A stretch of 64,000 nt of DNA, taken from contig CANPVZ010000018.1 in the NCBI GenBank assembly GCA_947581855.1, forward strand, positions 1 to 64,000, given 5' to 3'. Shown here in pieces: positions 9,599 through 18,737 of the stretch. The DNA is from an uncultured Phocaeicola sp. (lineage in GTDB: Bacteria; Bacteroidota; Bacteroidia; Bacteroidales; Bacteroidaceae). Every line of letters begins with the position of its first letter. Positions within the stretch are counted from its first letter, which is position 1. The position numbers and the translations under genes were made by a program. Under the pieces are notes generated by a model. That model was not told where the DNA came from. It did not search any database and saw nothing but the letters and a program-made list of their open reading frames with translations.

Positions 9599-12500
9599 AT
9601 GAATTTAAACTTTCTGTCGAGAAAGCTATGCATGGTTATATTCATGTGTATGCTTTGCCTGACAGCTTTTGCGCAAGGGAAAAAAGTTTCCGGTATCGTG
9701 AAAGATGGAACAGGCGAACCTCTGATTGGTGTAAATGTGCTGGTAAAAGGCACTACCAATGGTACAATCACAAGTTTTGACGGCGATTACACCTTGCAAA
9801 ATGTAAAGGCAAGTGATGTGTTAGTTGTTTCCTACATCGGTTATCTCACACAAGAGATAAGAGTAGGTAACCAGTCCGTTATAAATGTAACGTTGAAGGA
9901 AGATACGAAGACACTCGATGAGGTCGTCGTCATCGGTTATGGAACGGCAAAACGCAAAGACATTACCGGTTCTGTGGCTTCAGTAAGTGCTGAAGCGCTT
10001 TCTGTTGTTCCCGTTGCTTCGGCAACGGAAGCTTTACAGGGAAAGATGGCCGGAGTGCAGATTACTACTACCGAAGGCTCTCCCGATGCCGAGATGAAGA
10101 TAAGAGTGCGCGGAGGAGGGTCAATTACTCAAAGCAATGAGCCACTGTATATTGTGGACGGCTTTCCGGTAAACAGTATCTCTGATATTCCTACTTCCGA
10201 TATTGAGACCATCGACGTATTGAAAGATGCTTCTTCGACTGCTATTTATGGTTCACGTGGTGCCAATGGTGTAATCATTGTTACAACGAAAAGCGGTAAG
10301 GAGGGTAAAATCAGCGTGAACTACAATGCGTATTACACGAGTAAAAAGTTGGCTGATAAATTGGATGTGCTTTCTGCAAGCGATTATGCCAAATGGCAAT
10401 ATGAGTTGTCGATGTTAGATGCTAACAAACCGGATGTAATTAATCCCGAACAATATACCAAGTTTCTGGGTAACTATGAGGACATTGACTTATATGACAA
10501 TGTGGCTACCAACGACTGGCAGAAATACATATTCGGTCGTATAGGACATACATTCAACCATAATTTGAGCATCAATGGCGGGGGCGACAAGATGAAATTT
10601 GCATTCAGTTACAATCACATCGATGATAAAGCCATCATGCAAATGTCAAGTTTTAAACGAGACAACTTAAGTCTGAAGTTAAATGCCAAACCTACCAAGC
10701 GTGTTGCTTTGGATTTCTCTATTCGTTTTGCTAAGACCCGCATATTGGGTGGCGGTATGAACGAGCAAAGTTCGACTTCTTCTTCTGATGCCCGTCTGAA
10801 GCATGCGGTAATCTATACTCCTTTTCCAATAGCTGGATTATCGGATGATGCTGTAAATCCGGGTGATACAGATCCTAGCTTTAATCTTTATAATCCTATG
10901 GAGTCTATCCGTGACAACGACCGTCGTCAGATTCGTAAAAATTGGAATTTGGCAGGTAGCTTTACATGGGAAATCTTTAATGACTTCAAACTTAAGGCTG
11001 AGTTTGGTTACGATACCTATGACAATTCCGACAAGCGTTTCTATGGCTTGACCACTTATTATGTAAAGAACACTCCTGCTACAGAAAATAAAGAGAAACC
11101 TGCGGCAATTTTTACGGATACCAGCCGTGAAACATTCCGCAATACAAACACAGTGAACTACAACTTCGAGAAGTTGATAGGCAAAGACAGCAATCACCAT
11201 TTGAATGCCATGGTAGGTGAGGAATATATCATTACTCGTTCCAAAACCTTTACCAATACGATACATGGTTTCCCTACCAACTATACCTCTGATGAAGCGT
11301 TCCGTTTATCAAATGTAGGTAATGCTTATGAGATAAAGGACTTTTATAATCCGGATGAGATTATGCTTTCATTCTTCGGGCGTGTCAATTACGATTACCA
11401 GAGCAAATATTTGTTCAGCGCTACCTATCGTGCCGATGGTTCTTCAAAATTCGGAAAAGGCAATCAATGGGGATATTTTCCGTCGGCTGCTGTGGCATGG
11501 CGTGTTTCTTCCGAACCGTTCATGGAGGGAACAAAAGGTTGGCTGGACGATTTGAAGTTGCGTGTGAGTTATGGTACGGCTGGTAATAATAATATTCCTA
11601 CGGGTTCCATTTCTCCCTCGTATGAATCGTATACCACGGCGTGGATCAATAATGTAACCAATTATTGGGCGGCTTCGAAAACAATGGCTAACCCTAATCT
11701 GAAGTGGGAAACAACCATTACCCGTAATCTTGGTTTGGATTATACGTTGTTCGGCGGACGTTTGAACGGCTCGATTGAGGCTTATTTGAATGATACGAAA
11801 GATTTGTTGATAAAGTTTCCGGTTTCTGGAGTCGGATATGATTTCCAATATCGTAATATGGGTAAAACCCGTAATAAAGGAATCGAGGCCTCGGTTAACT
11901 GGGTGGCTGTGGAGAAGAAGAATTTCGGCCTGAGCTTTAACGCCAATATTGGTTTCAATAAGGGCGAAATTAAATCGTTAGGCATGATGGACGACTTCGG
12001 GCAGGAGTCCGGTTGGGGATCTTCGGCTATCGGCAATGACTATTGGATTGCAGTAGGTGGACAGGTAGGCCAGATGTACGGTTATCGTAACGACGGACGT
12101 TATGAAGTCTCAGATTTCGACCACTATGATGCGAATAAGAAACAGTGGGTATTGAAGGAAGGTGTGGTAGATTGTTCTTCTGTTATCGGTACGCTCCGTC
12201 CGGGTTCCATGAAACTGAAAGATATTGCGGGAGGTGATAATGCGGTAACAACTGATGACCGTGAAGTGATTGGTAACGCCAATCCCATTCATACCGGCGG
12301 CTTTGGTATCAATACCCGTTTCTATGGCTTCGACCTGACGGCAAACTTTAACTGGAGCATAGGTAACGATGTGTACAATGCCAACAAAATAGAATACACT
12401 ACTTCGGGAGGCAGCAAATACCGTAACATGATTTCGGAAATGGAGAGTGGCAAGCGTTGGACGAATCTAAACGAAGACGGCACATTGTGCAACGACCCGG

Positions 12501-12832
12501 TGAAACTGGCTGAAATGAACGCCAACACTACGATGTGGTCTCCGTGGATGAAGCAGTTCGTATTTTCCGATTGGGCGGTAGAAGACGGCTCATTCTTGCG
12601 TCTGAATACATTAACATTAGGCTATACCGTGCCGAGATACATTCTAGATAAAATGAAAATACAAAATCTGCGTGTATATGTAACCGGATACAATGTTTTC
12701 TGTTGGACGAACTATTCAGGCGCCGATCCCGAGGTATCCACCCGTCGTCAGACAGAGTTGACTCCGGGTGTGGACTATTCTGCATATCCTAAGAGCCGTT
12801 CTGTTGTGGTAGGCCTTAACTTGAGTTTCTAA
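9599..12832 (+). CDS. SusC-like TonB-dependent outer-membrane transporter
   Basis: A 1077-residue receptor that imports oligosaccharides across the outer membrane with its SusD partner, energised by TonB. A signal peptide ending at AFAQG is followed by a CarboxypepD-regulatory-like domain (about 28-112, with the GEPLIGVNV segment), a plug domain (about 120-230, with SAEALQGKMAGVQI and YIVDGFPV), and a barrel ending in the terminal aromatic VVVGLNLSF. The gene is intact. Pectate lyase neighbours and the kdu operon point to pectic oligogalacturonide as cargo. Confidence 0.95.
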   Translation: MNLNFLSRKLCMVIFMCMLCLTAFAQGKKVSGIVKDGTGEPLIGVNVLVKGTTNGTITSFDGDYTLQNVKASDVLVVSYIGYLTQEIRVGNQSVINVTLKEDTKTLDEVVVIGYGTAKRKDITGSVASVSAEALSVVPVASATEALQGKMAGVQITTTEGSPDAEMKIRVRGGGSITQSNEPLYIVDGFPVNSISDIPTSDIETIDVLKDASSTAIYGSRGANGVIIVTTKSGKEGKISVNYNAYYTSKKLADKLDVLSASDYAKWQYELSMLDANKPDVINPEQYTKFLGNYEDIDLYDNVATNDWQKYIFGRIGHTFNHNLSINGGGDKMKFAFSYNHIDDKAIMQMSSFKRDNLSLKLNAKPTKRVALDFSIRFAKTRILGGGMNEQSSTSSSDARLKHAVIYTPFPIAGLSDDAVNPGDTDPSFNLYNPMESIRDNDRRQIRKNWNLAGSFTWEIFNDFKLKAEFGYDTYDNSDKRFYGLTTYYVKNTPATENKEKPAAIFTDTSRETFRNTNTVNYNFEKLIGKDSNHHLNAMVGEEYIITRSKTFTNTIHGFPTNYTSDEAFRLSNVGNAYEIKDFYNPDEIMLSFFGRVNYDYQSKYLFSATYRADGSSKFGKGNQWGYFPSAAVAWRVSSEPFMEGTKGWLDDLKLRVSYGTAGNNNIPTGSISPSYESYTTAWINNVTNYWAASKTMANPNLKWETTITRNLGLDYTLFGGRLNGSIEAYLNDTKDLLIKFPVSGVGYDFQYRNMGKTRNKGIEASVNWVAVEKKNFGLSFNANIGFNKGEIKSLGMMDDFGQESGWGSSAIGNDYWIAVGGQVGQMYGYRNDGRYEVSDFDHYDANKKQWVLKEGVVDCSSVIGTLRPGSMKLKDIAGGDNAVTTDDREVIGNANPIHTGGFGINTRFYGFDLTANFNWSIGNDVYNANKIEYTTSGGSKYRNMISEMESGKRWTNLNEDGTLCNDPVKLAEMNANTTMWSPWMKQFVFSDWAVEDGSFLRLNTLTLGYTVPRYILDKMKIQNLRVYVTGYNVFCWTNYSGADPEVSTRRQTELTPGVDYSAYPKSRSVVVGLNLSF

Positions 12833-12842
12833 TTTGATTAAA

Positions 12843-14639
12843 ATGAAGAAAATAATGAAAAAATATATTATATTACCGGTATTGGCGTTGGCAGGCATGT
12901 TTACCTCTTGCGAGAAAATGTTCGAAGATGTACTGGAGGCGCCGAATAAATCGACTATGGACGAGAGCGTCATCTTCTCTTCTGCGGAATTGGCGGAACC
13001 TGCTGTGATGGCTATTGTCCAATCGTTTTGTGAAACAGAATCTTACCGTGGACGTTTTATTGTCTATTATGGAACCAATACGGATTTCGAATGGTACAAT
13101 TCATCAGAAAATGTAAATGATGATAAGGCTAAACTTGGTAACTATTCTACTACTACCACCAATGGACAGATGAATAAAACCTCGAATGCGTGGGCTAAGT
13201 TTTATGAAGGTATTGAACGTGCCAATCGTTGTGTGGAATCGTTGAGAAAGTATGCCGACGTGAAAAATGATAAAGCTTTGGCTCAATTATTGGGCGAGGC
13301 CATTACTTTGCGAGCTGTATATTATACCGACTTATTGAAAGCTTGGGGTGACGTTCCGGCTCGTTTCCTTCCGGTGACTACTGAAACAATGTATCTGGCA
13401 AAATCCGACCGTGACAGTATCTATGTCCGTTTGCTTGAGGATTTGGCTGAGGCTGAAAATCTGGTAGCATGGCCGAATGAAACCGCTACTACTCAATCAG
13501 TGGAACGCGTCAGCAAATCATTTGCGAAAGCCTTGCGTGCCCGTTTGGCTCTGTATGCGGGAGGTTATTCACAGCGTCCCGACGGTACGATTCGTTTAAG
13601 TACTGATCCGCGTTTGTCGCAAGACAAAATGTATAAGATTGTCATGGACGAATGTTTAAGCATTATCTCCAAAAGATGCAATAGTTTAGGAGGATTCGAA
13701 GAATTGTTCCGTGATGATTACTGTGGCGAGACATTGAAAGCCGGTAAAGAATCTATTTGGGAGCTTCCTTTTTCCGAAGGTCGCGGGCGTGTAATTTTTG
13801 ATTTGGGAGTGCGTCATAAAACAACGGATACTTATACAGGACAAGCCAAAGGCGGTACTGTCGGTCCGCTTCCTACCGCTTTCTATGCATATAGCAAGAA
13901 TGATAAACGCCGGGATGTTACATGCGTTCCTTATAATTGGAATGAGGGAATACAAGTGCCTAACAGTGTAGGACAATGGTATTTCGGAAAATACCGCTAT
14001 GAATGGTTGAAGCGGAGAGTGACTTCCAGCAATGACGACGGTTTGAACTGGATGTACATGCGTTATGCTGATGTATTGCTGATGGCTGCCGAGGCTATTA
14101 ATTATTTTGAGGGTCCGAAAGGAGCTCACAATGCTTCGCAATATATGAAGATGATTCTCGACCGTGCTTTACCCGCTGATGAAGTAACGGCTTATATGAA
14201 TAAAGTTACGGTAAGCCAGGATGCTTTCTTTAATGCAATTGTAGAGCAAAGAGGACTGGAATTTTGTGGTGAAATGTTGCGTAAGGCCGATTTGATTCGC
14301 TGGAATCTGTTAGGCACGAAACTGGCTGAAGCGAAAGCGGAATTGACTGCCTTGTGCAATAAAACCGGTAAGTATGCCGATCTGCCTAATAAAATATATT
14401 ATAAAACAGCCGAAGATGGTGAGACTGTTGTCATTTATGGTCTGGAATTGGGACAAACCGATGAAGCAGGCGCTGCGCTAAAGTATGATAGTAACAAGAC
14501 TTGGGCAGGATCGAATACATGGAGCGATAAAATAGACGGATTATATACAAAAGATCCTGATACACATCAGTTTTGGCCTATTTGGCAAGTGTTCATTGAC
14601 TCAAGCAATGGTAAGCTCGTGAATGATTACAATTATTAA
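12843..14639 (+). CDS. SusD/RagB-family surface glycan-binding lipoprotein
   Basis: A 598-residue partner of the upstream SusC. It has a lipoprotein signal ending MFTSC, TPR-like helices, and typical SusD features such as YTDLLKAWGDVP and WMYMRYADVLLMAAEA, with C-terminal RGLEFCGEMLRKADLIRW. The start is the ATG at 12843; 12855 would give a shorter signal and is also possible. It begins ten bases after the susC stop, and the stop is followed closely by the next lipoprotein gene, so the three form one operon. Confidence 0.94.
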   Translation: MKKIMKKYIILPVLALAGMFTSCEKMFEDVLEAPNKSTMDESVIFSSAELAEPAVMAIVQSFCETESYRGRFIVYYGTNTDFEWYNSSENVNDDKAKLGNYSTTTTNGQMNKTSNAWAKFYEGIERANRCVESLRKYADVKNDKALAQLLGEAITLRAVYYTDLLKAWGDVPARFLPVTTETMYLAKSDRDSIYVRLLEDLAEAENLVAWPNETATTQSVERVSKSFAKALRARLALYAGGYSQRPDGTIRLSTDPRLSQDKMYKIVMDECLSIISKRCNSLGGFEELFRDDYCGETLKAGKESIWELPFSEGRGRVIFDLGVRHKTTDTYTGQAKGGTVGPLPTAFYAYSKNDKRRDVTCVPYNWNEGIQVPNSVGQWYFGKYRYEWLKRRVTSSNDDGLNWMYMRYADVLLMAAEAINYFEGPKGAHNASQYMKMILDRALPADEVTAYMNKVTVSQDAFFNAIVEQRGLEFCGEMLRKADLIRWNLLGTKLAEAKAELTALCNKTGKYADLPNKIYYKTAEDGETVVIYGLELGQTDEAGAALKYDSNKTWAGSNTWSDKIDGLYTKDPDTHQFWPIWQVFIDSSNGKLVNDYNY

Positions 14640-14658
14640 GCAGATTAATGAGAACATT

Positions 14659-16221
14659 ATGAAAAAAATCTTTTATTCATTATATATGTTTGGAGTAGCA
14701 ACGCTATGTATGGTTGCAATATCTTGCTCCGACGAACTGACGGAACTTACAGAAGTTTCTTATGACCGCCTCTTCTCGCCGGTCGATTTGGAAGTGCGAG
14801 TACGGCAACAGGTAAATGCTGCCGTAAGTTGGAAAGCGGTGAACAAGGCGACAGGTTATTCAATAGAACTTTATCAGGGCGAAACGGTGGCTGCCGGAAC
14901 ATTGATACAATCGGAAACAACACCATCTACCTCTTATACATTCACTAAATTGGAAGGCTCGGAAGCGTATGCCGTGCGTGTGAAAGCTACCGGATCTTCC
15001 ATACCGGAATCGAAATGGGTGGAAGCTTCTTTTAAGACAGATGCCGAACAAATATTTTATGAGGTAGATCCTGCTTTGATTGAAGCTAAGCAAGCTACAC
15101 TTACCTGGCCTGCGGGTGAGAATGTACAAACCTTACATATTATGCCAGGAGAGATAAAGCGTACGTTGACGTCTACGGAAATAGCAGAAGGGAAAGCTGT
15201 AATAACCGGACTGGCATCGGAAACGGAATATACGGTTAACCTGTTGCGTGGAACTAAAATACGTGGAACTGTTACCTTTACAACGCCTGTCGATTTAGAC
15301 GGAGCCATACCTTTGTATGCCGATGCTACCGAGGAGGAGATAAAACTTGCTTTCCAAAATCTGGCAGAGGGTGATAAAATCTGTTTGTTACCTGCTGCCG
15401 ATGGAACAACTGCTTTTGTTCCTGCTGAAGTAACTTTGTCTGTATCTTGTTCGGTAATGGCATTACAAAGCAAACCGGTAACAGCCGACCTTTGTTTTAA
15501 GATTGACGGTACAGCAAGTGATATCACTATCAAAGATCTTAATTTCAAAAGCAACAAGAGTGTAGCATTCTGTACTATTCTGAACGTAAGCGCCGGGGCA
15601 AATATTAAAATTTCTAATTGTACAATCGATTCTTATTCGAAAGTTATAACGGAAGATGAACATTCCTCATCTGTCCAAACAGGTGATTTAACTGTCGAGA
15701 ATTGTGTAATTACGAATATTTCCGGTCACGGCATCGATTTTCAGAAAAAGCATATCAGTTTCTCTACATTTACATTAAAGAATTCTACAGCGTATAATAC
15801 TTGTAATGGGCAAAACTTCATTCGCTTCGATTTTGTTCGTACAGGAGTAGTTTACACCGTAACAAACAATACTATTTACGATGTGAAAGCAAGTAATAAA
15901 GGCCTTGTTTATATCCGTTCCAATAAAGCGGGTAATCATGACTTCACTTGTAATGTATCCAAAAATATATTTGCGTTCTCGGCGGAAGCCACAGATGTAT
16001 TCTTTACGGAAGATAGCAAATCGGATAATATATTGTTTGATTCCAACTATTACTTGAATGCAGGTTCGTTACTTGCAAATCCGTCAACCGGGAGTGGAAA
16101 AGCATTTGATACGGCTGGTATAGTAGCCGATCCGAAGTTTAAGGATGCCGCCAACGGTGATTTTACGGTCGGAAATGAGGATATTATTTACTATAAAATA
16201 GGAGATCCGCGCTGGCATTAA
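14659..16221 (+). CDS. DUF4957/DUF5123 beta-helix surface lipoprotein
   Basis: A 520-residue lipoprotein (signal ending in AISCSDE). Residues of about 38 to 220 look like two fibronectin-III-type modules (AAVSWKAV, YTVNLLRG). The remainder is a repetitive right-handed beta-helix with pectate-lyase-like rungs, as in DUF4957/DUF5123 proteins found in pectin loci. It is third in the susC-susD operon, the usual slot for a surface glycan-binding protein. No lyase active-site residues are recognised, so binding is favoured over catalysis. The ATG at 14659 is chosen over 14623 because it begins a clean signal peptide. Confidence 0.8.
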   Translation: MKKIFYSLYMFGVATLCMVAISCSDELTELTEVSYDRLFSPVDLEVRVRQQVNAAVSWKAVNKATGYSIELYQGETVAAGTLIQSETTPSTSYTFTKLEGSEAYAVRVKATGSSIPESKWVEASFKTDAEQIFYEVDPALIEAKQATLTWPAGENVQTLHIMPGEIKRTLTSTEIAEGKAVITGLASETEYTVNLLRGTKIRGTVTFTTPVDLDGAIPLYADATEEEIKLAFQNLAEGDKICLLPAADGTTAFVPAEVTLSVSCSVMALQSKPVTADLCFKIDGTASDITIKDLNFKSNKSVAFCTILNVSAGANIKISNCTIDSYSKVITEDEHSSSVQTGDLTVENCVITNISGHGIDFQKKHISFSTFTLKNSTAYNTCNGQNFIRFDFVRTGVVYTVTNNTIYDVKASNKGLVYIRSNKAGNHDFTCNVSKNIFAFSAEATDVFFTEDSKSDNILFDSNYYLNAGSLLANPSTGSGKAFDTAGIVADPKFKDAANGDFTVGNEDIIYYKIGDPRWH

Positions 16222-16265
16222 TCTTTAGTATACTAAAACCCGAAAAAATAGCGTTAAGCTGGGGT

Positions 16266-16316
16266 AAGGCTGTTGTGGAAGCCGCATAGGAAAGCTTCCA
16301 TGACAGCCTTTCTTTC
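16266..16316 (+). terminator. Terminator of the susC operon
   Basis: A 17-base imperfect stem (16266-16282 with 16294-16310: AAGGCTGT and TGGAAGC with their complements) followed by a T-rich tract. It lies 45 bases after the operon's last stop. Confidence 0.8.
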
Positions 16317-16463
16317 TGGTCTGAATAACTGATAATGTGGGGTAGTATAGCATTATTAGTTATTGGATATAGAGGAAGAGATAGATAAGCGTTAATAGTC
16401 TGCCGGATACAATTAAATATATAGTTATTTGTGCTAAAGGGAGATAGAAACGAAAATACTTTT

Positions 16464-16471
16464 TATTTTTG
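16464..16471 (+). promoter_or_regulatory. -7 box (TATTTTTG) for the first pectate lyase
   Basis: It matches TAnnTTTG and lies about 150 bases before the lyase ATG, after the susC-operon terminator. No correctly spaced -33 TTG is seen. The leader up to 16622 shows no other feature. Confidence 0.45.
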
Positions 16472-16622
16472 CAAACGCATAAGTATGTGTTCGCTTTAGA
16501 CGGTACTTTTCTTTCGGTGTTATTCCTTCGGGAGTAATCTTAGGGTATGTAGACTTAGAAATCAGTACCTCTAATAGGATAGATATATAAAAACTGAAAA
16601 AACAAAAGAAATCTGATTACCT

Positions 16623-18212
16623 ATGAAAACATGGAAGTTTTTTACTTGTTTGCTGGGATTCTCGGCTACAATGGGATTTGCTGCTTGTGGCGGAGGCTCG
16701 GATGATGATCCTGGCAACATCACTCCTCCCGATGGAAATGGTTCGGGTGGAAATAGCGGTGGCGGGGCAATCGAATTGCCCGTATATCCTGTGCCGGACC
16801 GTTCCAATGTTCCGGCATTTCCGGGCGCTCACGGGGCAGGACGATATGTGACCGGCGGCGCAGGCGGAACGGTTTACACCGTAACGAATTTGAATGATTC
16901 CGGTGAGGGAAGCCTTCGTTGGGCATTGAGTAAGTCGGGTAAGAGGACAATCGTGTTTGCGATAAGTGGAACTATTGAACTGAATAGTACGCTTTCCATC
17001 CATAATGGGGACGTGACGATTGCCGGACAAACTGCTCCGGGATTAGGCATTTGTTTGAAAAACTATACTTTGGCAATAAATGCGGACAATGTGATTGTAA
17101 GGTATATCCGTTGCCGTTTGGGAGATGAATGTAAAAGAGAAGATGATGCAATGCAAAGCTATAATAATAAGACATATGCCGATAGGAAAAAGAATATTAT
17201 GGTAGATCATTGTTCGCTCAGTTGGAGTATTGATGAATGTGCTTCATTTTATGGGCAAGAAAATCTTACTCTTCAATGGTGCATTATCAGTGAAAGCCTT
17301 GCTAAATCGGTTCATGTGAAGGATGCGCACGGCTACGGTGGAATTTGGGGAGGATGTCCTGCAACCTTTCATCATAATTTGATTGCCCACCATACAAATC
17401 GCACGCCGCGGCTCAATGGAAGCCGTTATAGTAACCGTCCGGATGTGGAGAAAGTTGATTTGCGGAATAATGTATTTTATAATAATGGCAGTGAAGGAGG
17501 TTATGCCGGACAAGGCGGTTCTTATAACTTTGTGAACAATTATTATAAGCCAGGACCCTATACTGCAGAAACTTCCGCTTACAAACGTATCTTTATGGCA
17601 TATCCTGATGACGGAAAGAATAAACAGCCGGTAGGGGTGTGTGGCAAGTTTTATCTGAAAGGTAATGTATTCGATACATCTTGTTCCAAACTTACCAGTT
17701 CGCAGAAATCGGAGATGGAAGCGGTAAGTCGTGACAATTACAAAGGTTTACAGGTGAAAACCAACATAAAGGATGCATCCGGTAATACGGTGCCTATTAC
17801 ATTGGATCAGGTTCGGGCTGGCACTGAGTTCAATATTACCGAAACGGCTTATACTCAAGATGCCAAAGCTGCTTATGCGGGCGCTTCTAAACAACGTGAT
17901 AAGATAGATGCCCGTATAGTGAAAGAAACGCGGGATGGTACGTATACTTATTCCGGTTCGAATGGCAGTAAGTTTGGTATTATTGATTCTCAAAAGGATG
18001 TGGAAGGATGGAGTGAATATGTGAAGACCGAGTCTACATTAAAAGATTCCGACGGTGACGGCATGCCCGATGAGTGGGAAACTTCCAAAGGCTTGAATCC
18101 GAACGATAAGTCCGATGGATCGAAATACAATCTGGATAAGAACTATACTAACTTGGAGGTTTATCTGAACAGTTTGGTGGAAGCTACTTTTCCTGCCGGA
18201 CAGTTAAACTGA
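16623..18212 (+). CDS. PL1-family pectate lyase, lipoprotein
   Basis: Pectate lyase of polysaccharide lyase family 1, which cleaves homogalacturonan by beta-elimination using calcium. The 529-residue product has a lipobox (FAACGGG, Cys22), a low-complexity Gly/Asp/Pro linker typical of surface-exposed Bacteroides lipoproteins, then a parallel beta-helix from about 60. Catalytic-region residues visible are DDAMQ, VDHCSLSWSIDE and the Arg of RTPRLNGSR. A C-terminal DSDGDGMPDEWE loop looks like a calcium-binding thrombospondin-3-type repeat. It is likely anchored on the cell surface. A paralogue follows. Confidence 0.92.
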   Translation: MKTWKFFTCLLGFSATMGFAACGGGSDDDPGNITPPDGNGSGGNSGGGAIELPVYPVPDRSNVPAFPGAHGAGRYVTGGAGGTVYTVTNLNDSGEGSLRWALSKSGKRTIVFAISGTIELNSTLSIHNGDVTIAGQTAPGLGICLKNYTLAINADNVIVRYIRCRLGDECKREDDAMQSYNNKTYADRKKNIMVDHCSLSWSIDECASFYGQENLTLQWCIISESLAKSVHVKDAHGYGGIWGGCPATFHHNLIAHHTNRTPRLNGSRYSNRPDVEKVDLRNNVFYNNGSEGGYAGQGGSYNFVNNYYKPGPYTAETSAYKRIFMAYPDDGKNKQPVGVCGKFYLKGNVFDTSCSKLTSSQKSEMEAVSRDNYKGLQVKTNIKDASGNTVPITLDQVRAGTEFNITETAYTQDAKAAYAGASKQRDKIDARIVKETRDGTYTYSGSNGSKFGIIDSQKDVEGWSEYVKTESTLKDSDGDGMPDEWETSKGLNPNDKSDGSKYNLDKNYTNLEVYLNSLVEATFPAGQLN

Positions 18213-18356
18213 AAGTGTAATCACTTTTGTGCATATACACTGTGAAGACTGCACTGGTTTTATAGTTGTATTGAAAATATAACCGCTTCTACGGGAGTTG
18301 GAATCTTTTCACCCTGTACAAGTTTTGGGTTAGATTGGAAACACATTTTGTGAGAG

Positions 18357-18397
18357 GCTCCCGTTATTTCTTCGGTAAAAAGGGAACGGGAGCTTTT
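18357..18397 (+). terminator. Terminator of the first pectate lyase
   Basis: GCTCCCGTT (18357-18365) pairs perfectly with AACGGGAGC (18385-18393), followed by four T. The rest of 18398-18690 is AT-rich with no supported gene. Confidence 0.85.
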
Positions 18398-18693
18398 CGT
18401 TAAAATGTGGGCTTCTTTTTTATATAAGTTAGAAGAGCTGACTTTTATGGGGTATAAAATAGTCTTGTTGAAAGAGCGTTGTTATATAGAAGTTAGAAGC
18501 CTCATTTTTTATCTGCGCTTTGGAGGTTCCATTATATGTTACACATGTATTTTGAATTTGGTGGATTCGTTTTTAATCATAGCCTTTGAATATCTGGAAT
18601 CGTATTCTTATCTGTAAGGATGGAAGGTTTTATATTATAGGGATTGCAGGATACATTCTTTTTCTTTCGTTCCTTCAAGTGGCAAATAATTTT

Positions 18694-18701
18694 TATCTTT
18701 G
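18694..18701 (+). promoter_or_regulatory. -7 box (TATCTTTG) for the second pectate lyase
   Basis: Exact TAnnTTTG match 36 bases before the ATG at 18738, so this lyase has its own promoter. The -33 element is not clear. Confidence 0.6.
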
Positions 18702-18737
18702 GAGCTTAGAATATAAAGAATTAAAGCGCATAATGAA

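Noticed and set aside
18405..18617. 70-codon open frame between the pectate lyases
   Set aside because: Low-quality hydrophobic composition, starts next to a terminator, no family resemblance.
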